Positions 53,829 to 62,499 of a stretch of 64,000 nucleotides of DNA are shown here, piece by piece; the first letter of the stretch is position 1, and every line of letters starts with the position of its first letter. A model generated the notes under the pieces. That model saw only the letters and a program-made list of their open reading frames with translations. It was not told the DNA's origin and did no database searches. The position numbers were made by a program, and so were the translations under genes. Where the stretch lies: contig OY760517.1 in NCBI GenBank assembly GCA_963663615.1, positions 3,906,001 to 3,970,000 on the forward strand. The letters run 5' to 3'. Source of the DNA: G963663615 sp963663615. Lineage in GTDB: Bacteria; Bacteroidota; Ignavibacteria; Ignavibacteriales; Melioribacteraceae.

Positions 53829-54653
53829 CTAATAAAAAGTATGAAAACTGTTTGCTATTATGTTTGCAAATAACAACGAAAACATTGCGAAAATAAATCC
53901 AGTAATTGAAAACATTATTACTTTTTTACCATACCATTTGCCAACAAATTTGATAACTATACCAGATGCGTAGATTAACCATACCACACTGGTAGAAATA
54001 ATTTTCGGATCGAGGTAATCAAAATCGGGGAAAGCCGAGGGAAGCCATCCAAAACCTATAACCGTAGCTATTGTAAGTAATAAAAAACCGATAAATACCG
54101 ATGTAAAACTTAATTTTTCCAGAGTTTCCAGACTGGGTAGTTTTTCAAAAATAATACTAAACTTATTTAGTTTTATATCCTTGTAAAGAATAAAAAACAA
54201 AACTCCATATACTGCTGAAATAATAAAAGCAGCATAACCCAGTAATGCACTAATTACGTGCAAGCCTAAAAGTCTGTTTCGTAAAACCTCCTTAACCTCA
54301 AACAAATCCTGTATGCAGCAGGTTGAAACAGCCTGGAAAACCAAGGCAAATATTAAAATAAATAGTCCGGTTTCCTTAACATCGGTCAGTAATTCAATAA
54401 CGAAATAACAGCAAGCTATTGAAAAAGCGAGCACTGTAAATATTTCGAACTTTGAAGTAATTGGCGGATGATCAAACTCAATTGTTCTTTGCAAAATATA
54501 AACTATATGAGTAAGAAGTGTAATAAAAAGTAATATACGCTTTCCATTGGACCAGCCATTATCGTCTTTGAAAAATGCATATACATACACCCCAAAGGTT
54601 ACGGCATAGAAAAACGGTAAAATAATATTTAATGAGTGTATCGTGTTTATCAT
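53829..54653 (-). CDS. CcsA/HemX-like cytochrome assembly protein
   Basis: Integral membrane protein of 274 residues with about eight helices and the tryptophan-rich region typical of the cytochrome c assembly (CcsA/ResC/HemX) family (VIGFGWLPSAFPDFDYLDPK, with histidines such as in HPPITSKFE and LHVISALLGY). In the position right before hemA, HemX-like proteins are thought to influence glutamyl-tRNA reductase; a role in cytochrome c heme delivery is the other option. First gene of the heme cluster, 6 bases from hemA. Confidence 0.8.
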   Translation of the reverse strand: MINTIHSLNIILPFFYAVTFGVYVYAFFKDDNGWSNGKRILLFITLLTHIVYILQRTIEFDHPPITSKFEIFTVLAFSIACCYFVIELLTDVKETGLFILIFALVFQAVSTCCIQDLFEVKEVLRNRLLGLHVISALLGYAAFIISAVYGVLFFILYKDIKLNKFSIIFEKLPSLETLEKLSFTSVFIGFLLLTIATVIGFGWLPSAFPDFDYLDPKIISTSVVWLIYASGIVIKFVGKWYGKKVIMFSITGFIFAMFSLLFANIIANSFHTFY

Positions 54654-54742
54654 AGTTATTCAGCCAGATAAATTATTTTAGACTGTAAAATAAATAATCG
54701 ATAAAAATAACCCAAATTACAAGGAGAATATTTATTCGTATA

Positions 54743-55687
54743 TCAGTATAAATTTAGCACCATACCATCGTTCATGGTAATATCTTCTGGTAGAAAATCC
54801 AGAATTTCATTTTTTAACACCTTAACAATATTTTTTTTAGTAAATATTGAACGGTGTACAATACTCACTTCACGTTTGGGTACAGGTTCCTCAATATAAC
54901 GTATGTAATTACTTTTACTGGTTGATTTTAATTCTAGTGCCAGTAAATACGGAATAAGCGTCATACCAAAGTTTTTTTCAACAAGCTTCATTAGTGTATC
55001 AATTGTACCTCCTTCAAAACCAATTAGAGAACCGCCTGATTCATCGGGATTATTATAGCTGCTACAAAGATTTATAACCTGGTCGCGAAAACAGTGTCCT
55101 TCCTTTAGAAGGAACATATCATTAAGTCGCAGTTCTTTAGCCTGTATAGTTTTATGATTAAACAAGCGATGTTTTTCAGAAACGTATGCAACAAACGGCT
55201 CATAAAACAAGGGTATCTCAACAATATCTTTTTCGCTTAGCGGAGTTGCCAGTACAGCAGCGTCAAGTTCATCCTTGCGAATTTTGTCAATTATTGAATG
55301 AGTATCGGTTTCATCAATAACCAGTTCAAGATCGGGATATTTACCTACAAAATCTTCAAGAAATAAGGGAAGCAAATAGGGGGCAACAGTTGGTATTATT
55401 CCGAGTCTGAATTTTCCCTTTACCTCATTTGATTCTGCACTAATTATTTCATGAATTTTACTTGCCTCAAGTAGAACACACCTTGCCTGTTCAATAATTT
55501 TTTTTCCTGCGGAAGTAGTTTTAATTGGATAATTACTTCTGTCGAATATAATAACTCCAAGCTCTTCCTCCAGTTTTTGTATTTGCATACTTAGAGTTGG
55601 CTGGGTAACAAATTTTTTTTTACTGGCTGTCTGAAAACTCTTGAAGTCATCAACAGCTACTGCGTAGGCTAACTGTATTAAAGTCAT
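54743..55687 (-). CDS. oxyR: OxyR-type LysR peroxide regulator
   Basis: LysR-family activator of 314 residues. The N-terminal winged helix (about 1-60) and effector domain are complete, and the peroxide-sensing cysteines fall at Cys199 and Cys208 in EGHCFRDQVINLC, the same positions as in E. coli OxyR. It is divergent from the peroxiredoxin gene, as expected for its main target. Autoregulation via the shared intergenic region is likely. Confidence 0.93.
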   Translation of the reverse strand: MTLIQLAYAVAVDDFKSFQTASKKKFVTQPTLSMQIQKLEEELGVIIFDRSNYPIKTTSAGKKIIEQARCVLLEASKIHEIISAESNEVKGKFRLGIIPTVAPYLLPLFLEDFVGKYPDLELVIDETDTHSIIDKIRKDELDAAVLATPLSEKDIVEIPLFYEPFVAYVSEKHRLFNHKTIQAKELRLNDMFLLKEGHCFRDQVINLCSSYNNPDESGGSLIGFEGGTIDTLMKLVEKNFGMTLIPYLLALELKSTSKSNYIRYIEEPVPKREVSIVHRSIFTKKNIVKVLKNEILDFLPEDITMNDGMVLNLY

Positions 55688-55734
55688 ACACCTGTAATGG
55701 GATAATTAGTATTGTATAATTATTTTCTATAGAC

Positions 55735-55762
55735 CTATAAATATAATCAATTTGATTTATAG
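55735..55762. promoter_or_regulatory. Palindrome between oxyR and ahpC
   Basis: CTATAAAT (55735-55742), 12-base spacer, ATTTATAG (55755-55762), a perfect inverted repeat in the divergent intergenic region. It could be an OxyR operator, although the spacing differs from the canonical four-element ATAG/CTAT site. Confidence 0.45.
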
Positions 55763-55815
55763 TAGCCAGAATAATAAGTTACAGATACAAAAATTTCAAA
55801 AACAGGAGAATAATA

Positions 55816-56358
55816 ATGTTAGGATTAGGAAACCAATTTCCCGCTTTCGACAAACTTGCTACAGTTAGCCTTGAAAAAGGTAAAGAATTTGCAAATGTAT
55901 CTTCAGAAGACCATAAAGTTGAAGGTAACTGGATGGTAATGTTCTGGTATCCAAAAGACTTTACTTTTGTATGCCCAACCGAAATTGCTGAATTTAACAA
56001 TAATTATGAAGAATTTCGCGACAGGGATGCTACACTTTATGCAGCTTCAACTGATAGTGAATTTGTTCACCTTGCATGGAGAAAAGACCATGATGATTTA
56101 CGTGAACTAAAATTCCCTATGATTGCCGATACTTCAAAATCACTTGCAGAAGATCTTGGTATTCTTGAAGCCAATGAAAAAGTTGCCTATCGCGTAACTT
56201 ATATTGTTGACCCTCAGGGTGTTATTCGCTGGGTTAGTGCAAATGATCTTAGTGTTGGTCGTAATGTTGCTGAAGTTCTGCGTGTGCTTGATGCTCTTCA
56301 GACAGATGAGCTTTGTCCTTGTAACTGGGAAAAAGGTCAGGAAACTTTAGACGTATAA
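55816..56358 (+). CDS. ahpC: AhpC-type peroxiredoxin
   Basis: A 180-residue 2-Cys peroxiredoxin. The peroxidatic Cys53 lies in FTFVCPTEIAEF; the resolving Cys is Cys167 or Cys169 in ELCPCNW. AGGAG sits 7 bases before the ATG. Reduces peroxides and peroxynitrite; its electron donor is probably the AhpD-like protein encoded next, as in Mycobacterium, or thioredoxin from trxB. Divergent from oxyR. Confidence 0.93.
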   Translation: MLGLGNQFPAFDKLATVSLEKGKEFANVSSEDHKVEGNWMVMFWYPKDFTFVCPTEIAEFNNNYEEFRDRDATLYAASTDSEFVHLAWRKDHDDLRELKFPMIADTSKSLAEDLGILEANEKVAYRVTYIVDPQGVIRWVSANDLSVGRNVAEVLRVLDALQTDELCPCNWEKGQETLDV

Positions 56359-56366
56359 ATTTTAGT

Positions 56367-56387
56367 GCCCTCCGTTTGCCGGGGGGC
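56367..56387 (+). promoter_or_regulatory. GC-rich stem-loop between ahpC and ahpD
   Basis: GCCCTCCG (56367-56374) pairs with CGGGGGGC (56380-56387), one G.U, loop TTTGC. No strong T-run follows, so it may be a processing or mRNA-stability hairpin that lets ahpC be made in excess of ahpD. Confidence 0.55.
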
Positions 56388-56408
56388 TAATTTTGCAAGA
56401 GGTATATA

Positions 56409-56990
56409 ATGTCGTTAAATGAAACAAAACTTGATTTGCTTAAAGATCTTAATTTGGAAGAAAATTTTGAATCTGATTTACTTGATACTCTGATTGTTGG
56501 TAACAGTAGATTTGTTAAAGATTTACGTGTTAATCTTAAAAATGTGATAAATGTAGAAACCCTTTCGCAAAAGGAAGCTTACCTGCTTGCTCTTTCTGTT
56601 GCCTATAATGAAAAAAATGATGTACTTATAAAATCATTTAAATCGAAAGCAGTTGAAAATGAAGCTACTGAAGCTGATGTTGCTGAAACACTAGCGTGTA
56701 CTTCTCTTCTTTCAACAAATAATATATTTTATCGTTTTCGTCATTTTGCAGGAAAAGAGACTTATAATACTACTCCCGCACGAATCAAAATGAATATTAT
56801 GATGAATCCGGTAACAGGTAAAGAATTTTTTGAGCTTATGAGTTTGGTAGTTTCAGCTGTTAATGGTTGTGAGATGTGCGTTAAATCTCATGAGGAATCT
56901 GTTATAAAGCATGGTGGTAACGAACAACGCATTTTTGATGCAATTAGACTTTCCGCCGTTGTTAAAGGTTTAACCGAAGTAATTAGATAA
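56409..56990 (+). CDS. ahpD: AhpD-like alkylhydroperoxidase (carboxymuconolactone decarboxylase family)
   Basis: A 193-residue helical protein with the redox pair in GCEMCVKSHEE (Cys154, Cys157, His161), characteristic of AhpD, which reduces AhpC. GAGG lies 8 bases before the ATG. It follows the peroxiredoxin by 50 bases in the same transcript, behind a GC-rich hairpin. Confidence 0.9.
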   Translation: MSLNETKLDLLKDLNLEENFESDLLDTLIVGNSRFVKDLRVNLKNVINVETLSQKEAYLLALSVAYNEKNDVLIKSFKSKAVENEATEADVAETLACTSLLSTNNIFYRFRHFAGKETYNTTPARIKMNIMMNPVTGKEFFELMSLVVSAVNGCEMCVKSHEESVIKHGGNEQRIFDAIRLSAVVKGLTEVIR

Positions 56991-56991
56991 C

Positions 56992-57015
56992 AAAAACCCT
57001 TCGTGAAGAAGGGTT
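56992..57015. terminator. Terminator between ahpD and a methyltransferase gene
   Basis: AACCCTTC (56995-57002) / GAAGGGTT (57008-57015), loop GTGAA. Followed by a T-run only on the minus strand (reads TTTTTG), so it most clearly ends the minus-strand gene at 57021; it may also serve ahpD. Confidence 0.75.
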
Positions 57016-57020
57016 AATTA

Positions 57021-57704
57021 TTAAATATTTAAGCAGTTATTTTCACGGTATAGAATCGAAGTACTAGAATAAATACTAACAACCGGAGCGTTTCCAACCC
57101 AATTAAGCTCTTTGAATCCTTTATCTTTTAAAAATTTAATACCTTCCTGATATTCAACTCTATCACTATTATCTAACAATATAACTCCGTCCTCAGTTAA
57201 AGATTCATATGAGTTTTTTAAACAATTAACTCTATCCATACCATCTACTATAATTAAATCATATTTCTTGTCAATAGTTTTAATAAATTTAGCATAGTCA
57301 CCATTTTCAATATTCTCTACTAATATAATTTGAATGTTACTTTTATTATATTTTTGAATGGATTCAAACCAACCCTTATGATGTTCAACTGAGGTAATAG
57401 ATGTAACTTTTTTTGAGAACCAAACTGTTGAACTACCTGCACCATATTCAAACACATTCCAAGAGTCATTAATTTTTGGTTCAAAATATTTCATAAAAGA
57501 ATAAGTAAACCAAGGTATAGGATTTCCATTCTTATCAACAGAATCTTTTGTTGTAAAACTTTTATACCAGCCATCAGCTAATAGACCACCTTCTTTCCTT
57601 AATTCAATTGGACCACCAATTTCTAATAAATTAAGAATACTCCAAACAAAGTTTTTCAATTTTCTCACCATTATTGCCTTTTTTATCCCTTGTTTTTTCA
57701 ACAA
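57021..57704 (-). CDS. SAM-dependent methyltransferase-like protein
   Basis: A 227-residue protein with a class I methyltransferase core: motif I VFEYGAGSSTVWFSK (residues about 85-99), an acidic residue at SVEHH, and DLIIVDGMDR and GVILLDNSDR as motifs IV-V. It resembles FkbM-adjacent or glycan-related methyltransferases, but I cannot name a substrate. The start could be the ATG at 57704 or an ATG 33 bases on. Gene composition is more AT-rich than its neighbours, so transfer is possible. Confidence 0.75.
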   Translation of the reverse strand: MLKKQGIKKAIMVRKLKNFVWSILNLLEIGGPIELRKEGGLLADGWYKSFTTKDSVDKNGNPIPWFTYSFMKYFEPKINDSWNVFEYGAGSSTVWFSKKVTSITSVEHHKGWFESIQKYNKSNIQIILVENIENGDYAKFIKTIDKKYDLIIVDGMDRVNCLKNSYESLTEDGVILLDNSDRVEYQEGIKFLKDKGFKELNWVGNAPVVSIYSSTSILYRENNCLNI

Positions 57705-57793
57705 TATTAAATTAATTTCAATTGTGAAAGATAGTTATAAATATTGTTAAATGTATTAGACAAAGTAATTTAAAGGGGAAAAAAGAGGAAATT

Positions 57794-60043
57794 ATGAAAA
57801 AAGCGATATTATTTTTATTGCTCACTTTTTCTACCATTTTTTCACAGAATGGTAATTACCTCCATTTAAATGGAGTAGACGCTTATGCAACAATTCTTGA
57901 TAATGAAATTTTGAGATTAGCAGAAACTGATTTTACTATTGAAGCAAATGTTTTATTATATGATTTCAATAATTGGTATCAGAGTATAATCTTTGGTAAG
58001 CGATTTGCAAATGTTGAGAAGGGCTACTATTGTAGCATAACAGGTGAAGCTGCATCTCAATCATTTAAACCATTTTTTCAAAAAGGTGGAGGACTAACCG
58101 ATCATCTTTTTGGAAATGAAACTATTAATACTAATCAATGGTATCACCTTTGCTTCAAATTTGAAAAAGAAACAAATACATTATCTATTTATGTAAATGG
58201 CGAATTAGATTCTCAAAATACTAATTTCCACACACTGAATAATGATAACCACTACGATATTTCAATTGGAAAAGAACCAGAAAAATATACGTATTTCCTC
58301 AATGGTCAAATAGATGAATTAAGGATATGGAATTATCCTCGCACGCAGCAACAAATTAATACATATAAAAATTCAGAAATTGACTATACAGACCCAAATG
58401 AATCTTATGGTTTATTGGCTTATTACAAATTTGATGAAGCAGAAAACCTTGAAGTTGGAAACGATGGTTTGGCTGATGATATAAGAGATTACGGTCCATA
58501 CGGTTTTCATGCTGATATGAATGGTGGTGCAGAAATCACCAATATTACCGGAAATATAGCATGGTCAACTGAGTTGGTTATTACAGATGCATCAGGTAAT
58601 TTACCTCAAAGCAACCTGAAGTTTGGACAACATCCGGATGCTACTAACGGTCTTGATGTTGATTTGGGAGAAAGTGATTTACCACCGGTACCACCTGTAA
58701 ATGCCTTTGATGTAAGATTTATTTTGAGTGATGAAACAACTTCATTAATAGACTATAAAAACTCCGAAGAATATACTACCGAATGGATATTTGAATTACA
58801 ACCTGGTGAAGAAGGTTTTCCGATCTATTTGTCATGGGATATGGAATCGTTGCCCGAAGGTAAATTTATATTAAGTGATCATATTAATGGTAATATGGTT
58901 TATATTAATATGAAAGAACAAAATTCGCTTGTGTTAAATAACTCATTTATCAATTCTCTTGTAATAACAAAATCACAGGCAGTTGTATCTAAGATAACAA
59001 TGAATAGTGGTTGGAATATAGCATCAGTTCCTTTTCAGTTACCATCAATGTGTTCAGATCAAGTATTTGAACAAGCTGCTTCTGATGTATATGCTTATAA
59101 CTTCGGATTTGAAACAGAAGATACTGTTAAACCGGGCAAAGGTTATCTGGTAAAATATGAACAACCCACTGTTATAACAGTTAATGGTTTACCACATAGT
59201 ACAGATGTTTCAGTGCATAATGGATGGAATTTGATAGGACCTTTCCATAAACAGGTTTTCAGAGAACAGATTACAACTTCTGGCGGAGCAGATATTCAAG
59301 GTTATTTCTTCTCATATAATGGCGGCTATCAGGTAACCTATGCAATGCATCCGGGTAATGGGTACTGGCTTTATGCATATAATGAAGGAGTATTGCACTA
59401 TAATAATAGTGGAGAAGTAACAGGTAAACCATTGTTCGAAGAGAGTTTATTTTTGAATATATGCCAGGCAGATGGTAAGAATTTTAATCTTTATGTAACT
59501 GAAGATCAGGAAAAAGTTGAGACACTTCTTATTCCACCCGTAATCGAAGATTGTGATTTTGACGCAAGGTTTAATGAAGATAAGTTATTTGAACTTAAAG
59601 ACTCTCCATCAAACTTAAAGATTATTGCTAATAAATTTCCAGTAATAATAAGGGCAAGCGGAGGTGAAATAAGTTTCTATTTAAATGGTAATGTAATTAC
59701 ACTTCATGATTCGGAAGAATATACTATTAACAATATAAATGAATTAACAGCAGTAAACTCGGAATACGATCCTGAGAATATTTCATACCAGCTTTTTGAT
59801 TGTTATCCGAATCCTTTTAACCCGGAAACTACAATAAGATTTTCTGTACCTGATGATTCAAAAGTTGAAGTTTCTGTTTTCAATACTCTTGGCGAACGGG
59901 TTTCAATTTTAACAAACAAATTATTCAACAAAGGTACTCACAATATAAAATTTAATGCATCAGCATTACCTTCCGGTGTATATTTTTATCGAATTGTAAC
60001 AGATAAATTTACAACTTCAAAAAAAATGATATTACTTAAATAA
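57794..60043 (+). CDS. LamG-domain secreted protein with T9SS sorting domain (first paralogue)
   Basis: A 749-residue exported protein. Signal peptide (about 1-18); LamG/concanavalin-A-like domain (about 20-215, with FTIEANVLLYDF, GKEPEKYTYFLNGQIDELRIW); an unrecognised beta domain; two repeated segments with GWNIASVPFQLP and GWNLIGPFHK, each followed by PGKGYLVKY or PGNGYWLYAY; and a type IX sorting domain (CYPNPFNPETTIRFSV, ending KKMILLK). LamG domains bind glycans. Tandem duplicate of the next gene. Confidence 0.92.
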   Translation: MKKAILFLLLTFSTIFSQNGNYLHLNGVDAYATILDNEILRLAETDFTIEANVLLYDFNNWYQSIIFGKRFANVEKGYYCSITGEAASQSFKPFFQKGGGLTDHLFGNETINTNQWYHLCFKFEKETNTLSIYVNGELDSQNTNFHTLNNDNHYDISIGKEPEKYTYFLNGQIDELRIWNYPRTQQQINTYKNSEIDYTDPNESYGLLAYYKFDEAENLEVGNDGLADDIRDYGPYGFHADMNGGAEITNITGNIAWSTELVITDASGNLPQSNLKFGQHPDATNGLDVDLGESDLPPVPPVNAFDVRFILSDETTSLIDYKNSEEYTTEWIFELQPGEEGFPIYLSWDMESLPEGKFILSDHINGNMVYINMKEQNSLVLNNSFINSLVITKSQAVVSKITMNSGWNIASVPFQLPSMCSDQVFEQAASDVYAYNFGFETEDTVKPGKGYLVKYEQPTVITVNGLPHSTDVSVHNGWNLIGPFHKQVFREQITTSGGADIQGYFFSYNGGYQVTYAMHPGNGYWLYAYNEGVLHYNNSGEVTGKPLFEESLFLNICQADGKNFNLYVTEDQEKVETLLIPPVIEDCDFDARFNEDKLFELKDSPSNLKIIANKFPVIIRASGGEISFYLNGNVITLHDSEEYTINNINELTAVNSEYDPENISYQLFDCYPNPFNPETTIRFSVPDDSKVEVSVFNTLGERVSILTNKLFNKGTHNIKFNASALPSGVYFYRIVTDKFTTSKKMILLK

Positions 60044-60067
60044 AAAAGGTCCCGAAAGGGATCTTTT
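60044..60067 (+). terminator. Terminator between the two LamG genes
   Basis: AAAAGGTCCC / GGGATCTTTT with loop GAAA, one base past the stop of the first gene. The two genes are therefore separate transcription units despite being paralogues. Confidence 0.75.
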
Positions 60068-60129
60068 AGTTTTCAATAAATTAAAATTCTTAGCAAATTG
60101 CATATAGTAAATCACTATAAAATATTGAT

Positions 60130-62376
60130 ATGAAGTTTAGAATAATATTTTTGTTTATCACATCATTTGTGTTAGCACAACAATCAAGTAATTATGCAAT
60201 TTCACTAAATGGAATAGATGCTTATCTTGAGGTTTTAGACAATCGTTATTTAAGGTTAGACCAAACTAACTTCACTATAGAACTAGTTTTTAATATTAAT
60301 AACTATAATCAGAATTATCAAAGTATTCTTGTATCAAAAAGGTCAAATAACCTTTCTAAAGGTTATTATGGTACAGTCACTGGAATTATTGCTTCTGATC
60401 CATATAAACCTTTTTTTCAAAAAGGTAGTGGCTTGGCTCCACATTTATTTGGTAATAATATTGTTCAAAGAAATAAAAAATACCATATATCATTTTGTTA
60501 TAATTTCTCAAATACTATTTTGCAAATCATTCTTGATGGACAGATTGATAATATGATGAATAATTTCCCTTCGCCAGAAGATGATTGCTATAACAACTTG
60601 ATAATTGGTAAGGATACTGAGAGTGACAATTATTTTTTGGATGGGGAGATTGACGAGCTAAGAATTTGGGGTGTTGAACGTAATATCGATGCTATAAGAA
60701 AAACCATGAACCGTCCTTTAGGTGCCGAGTATTATTCATCTGCTGATAGCGGATTAATTGCATATTACCGATTTGATAAACTGGAAAATCTTGAAGCAGG
60801 TGGTGATAATTTTTATGATGATATAAGAGACTTAAGCATAAATGGTTTCCATGCGGATATACAAGGTGGTGCTGTGCTTGGTTCTGTAAACAACAACTGG
60901 AATTGTGAGATTACTCTTGAATCGAACAATAAACAAAGAAGTGTATTCTTTGGACAGGCAGAAGATGCCACCAATACACTTGATGATAATTTTGGTGAGT
61001 TCCCGGAACCATTAGCTGGCAGCTCTGTAAATGATATAAGGTTTATTATTCCCGACAACGAAAATACCGGCTCGCAGGTTGATATTCGTCCCCAAAGTGA
61101 TGCTACTCCCGAATGGCAATTGGTTGTACAACCAGCAAACAATAATTACCCTGTTCAGCTAAAATGGGACCCATATTTCTTAACATCCGGACAGTTTGTA
61201 TTAACTAGTAATGACGATAATGAAAGTATAAATGTAAATATGAATTCGTCATTTGGAGTAATTATTGAGAATGCTTCGCAAAGTACATTAACTATCACAA
61301 AAAACATTACTACCACTTCTGCAATAAATTACAATGCTGGCTGGAATATTGTATCAGTACCGGTTGTTGCTAACAATATGCAGGCAAGCTCAATATTTAG
61401 TGATGCAAGCTCAAATGTATTTAAGTTTAATAATGGTTACACGGTTGCATCGGCTCTTGAATGTGGTGAAGCCTACTGGGTTAAGTATAGCGAAAGTGGC
61501 ACAAAAGTATTAACCGGTTCGGTTACTTTCGATAGCGTTGCGATAAGCCAAGGTTGGAACCTTATTGCACCGTATAATTATAATGTTAACAAAACACAAA
61601 TTACTTCACAACCCGAAAATATCCTCCGAAATCTTATATACGCATTTAACAATGGTTATAGTGTGGTTAATGTTATGACACCGGGTAATGGCTATTGGGT
61701 TTATGCCGAACAAGATGGAAAAATATTTTACAATACTGTTCCGCTTAAAACTGAAGATACTGAGAGAATAGTTGAAGATAAATATATTGTTATAGTTGAT
61801 GCTTCCCGTAAAATAATGACTTTATATTTTACCAATGACAATAAAAAGGTATCAGACTATTTGTTGCCTCCAATACCTCCGGATGGTATTTTTGATGCAC
61901 GATTTGGTAACGACAAGTTATTCTCTAATACGAAATCAGAATATGAGATACTTAATCTAAGATCAGCCAGGTACCCGGTAACAATTACAAGTAAAGGTAT
62001 TAACCTTGAAATTAACAACGGCTTTAATAGTGTTATTTTAAGCGAAAACAAACCACTAAGTATCACCAATAAAAACGTTAAATCGATAACTATAAATAAA
62101 ATTATTGTAGCAAATAAATATAGTTTATTTAACAATTTCCCTAATCCGTTTAACCCAGAAACAAAAATTGAGTATTATTTGCCTGAAGAAGCAAATGTTA
62201 AAATTGATGTATTCAACTCAATTGGAAAACTTGTAACTACTCTTGAAAACGGCACAAAACCTCAAGGTTTGCATAAAGTTACATTCAAAGCGGGGAGTTT
62301 GGCGTCCGGTGTTTACTACTACAGATTAACAGCCGGCAAGTTTGTTAAAGTAAATAAAATGCTTTTGCTAAAGTAA
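60130..62376 (+). CDS. LamG-domain secreted protein with T9SS sorting domain (second paralogue)
   Basis: A 748-residue paralogue of the preceding protein with the same order of parts: signal peptide (about 1-17), LamG domain (FTIELVFNIN, FLDGEIDELRIWGVE), beta domain, two GWN segments (GWNIVSVPVV, GWNLIAPYN, each leading to a G-x-G-Y-W segment) and a type IX sorting domain (NFPNPFNPETKIEYYL, ending NKMLLLK). Closest similarity is at the LamG domain, sorting domain and GWN modules; the rest has diverged. Confidence 0.92.
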   Translation: MKFRIIFLFITSFVLAQQSSNYAISLNGIDAYLEVLDNRYLRLDQTNFTIELVFNINNYNQNYQSILVSKRSNNLSKGYYGTVTGIIASDPYKPFFQKGSGLAPHLFGNNIVQRNKKYHISFCYNFSNTILQIILDGQIDNMMNNFPSPEDDCYNNLIIGKDTESDNYFLDGEIDELRIWGVERNIDAIRKTMNRPLGAEYYSSADSGLIAYYRFDKLENLEAGGDNFYDDIRDLSINGFHADIQGGAVLGSVNNNWNCEITLESNNKQRSVFFGQAEDATNTLDDNFGEFPEPLAGSSVNDIRFIIPDNENTGSQVDIRPQSDATPEWQLVVQPANNNYPVQLKWDPYFLTSGQFVLTSNDDNESINVNMNSSFGVIIENASQSTLTITKNITTTSAINYNAGWNIVSVPVVANNMQASSIFSDASSNVFKFNNGYTVASALECGEAYWVKYSESGTKVLTGSVTFDSVAISQGWNLIAPYNYNVNKTQITSQPENILRNLIYAFNNGYSVVNVMTPGNGYWVYAEQDGKIFYNTVPLKTEDTERIVEDKYIVIVDASRKIMTLYFTNDNKKVSDYLLPPIPPDGIFDARFGNDKLFSNTKSEYEILNLRSARYPVTITSKGINLEINNGFNSVILSENKPLSITNKNVKSITINKIIVANKYSLFNNFPNPFNPETKIEYYLPEEANVKIDVFNSIGKLVTTLENGTKPQGLHKVTFKAGSLASGVYYYRLTAGKFVKVNKMLLLK

Positions 62377-62404
62377 AGTTTTATAAATATTAATGAAACA
62401 GTCA

Positions 62405-62434
62405 AAAAGTCCGGTTTCCCGGGCTTTTTTATTT
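62405..62434 (+). terminator. Terminator of the second LamG gene
   Basis: AAAAGTCCGG (62405-62414) / CCGGGCTTTT (62419-62428) with TTTC loop and a following T-rich stretch. Confidence 0.85.
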
Positions 62435-62499
62435 TTAAATCATTCAAACCATTATTAAATTGTATTGTTAATCTTTTCCAATCATATTCCGGATGAATT

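Noticed and set aside
55681..55780. Canonical OxyR four-element site (ATAG-N7-CTAT repeats)
   Set aside because: ATAG elements at 55729 and 55759 are 30 bases apart rather than 22 and lack correctly placed CTAT partners; only the palindrome is reported.
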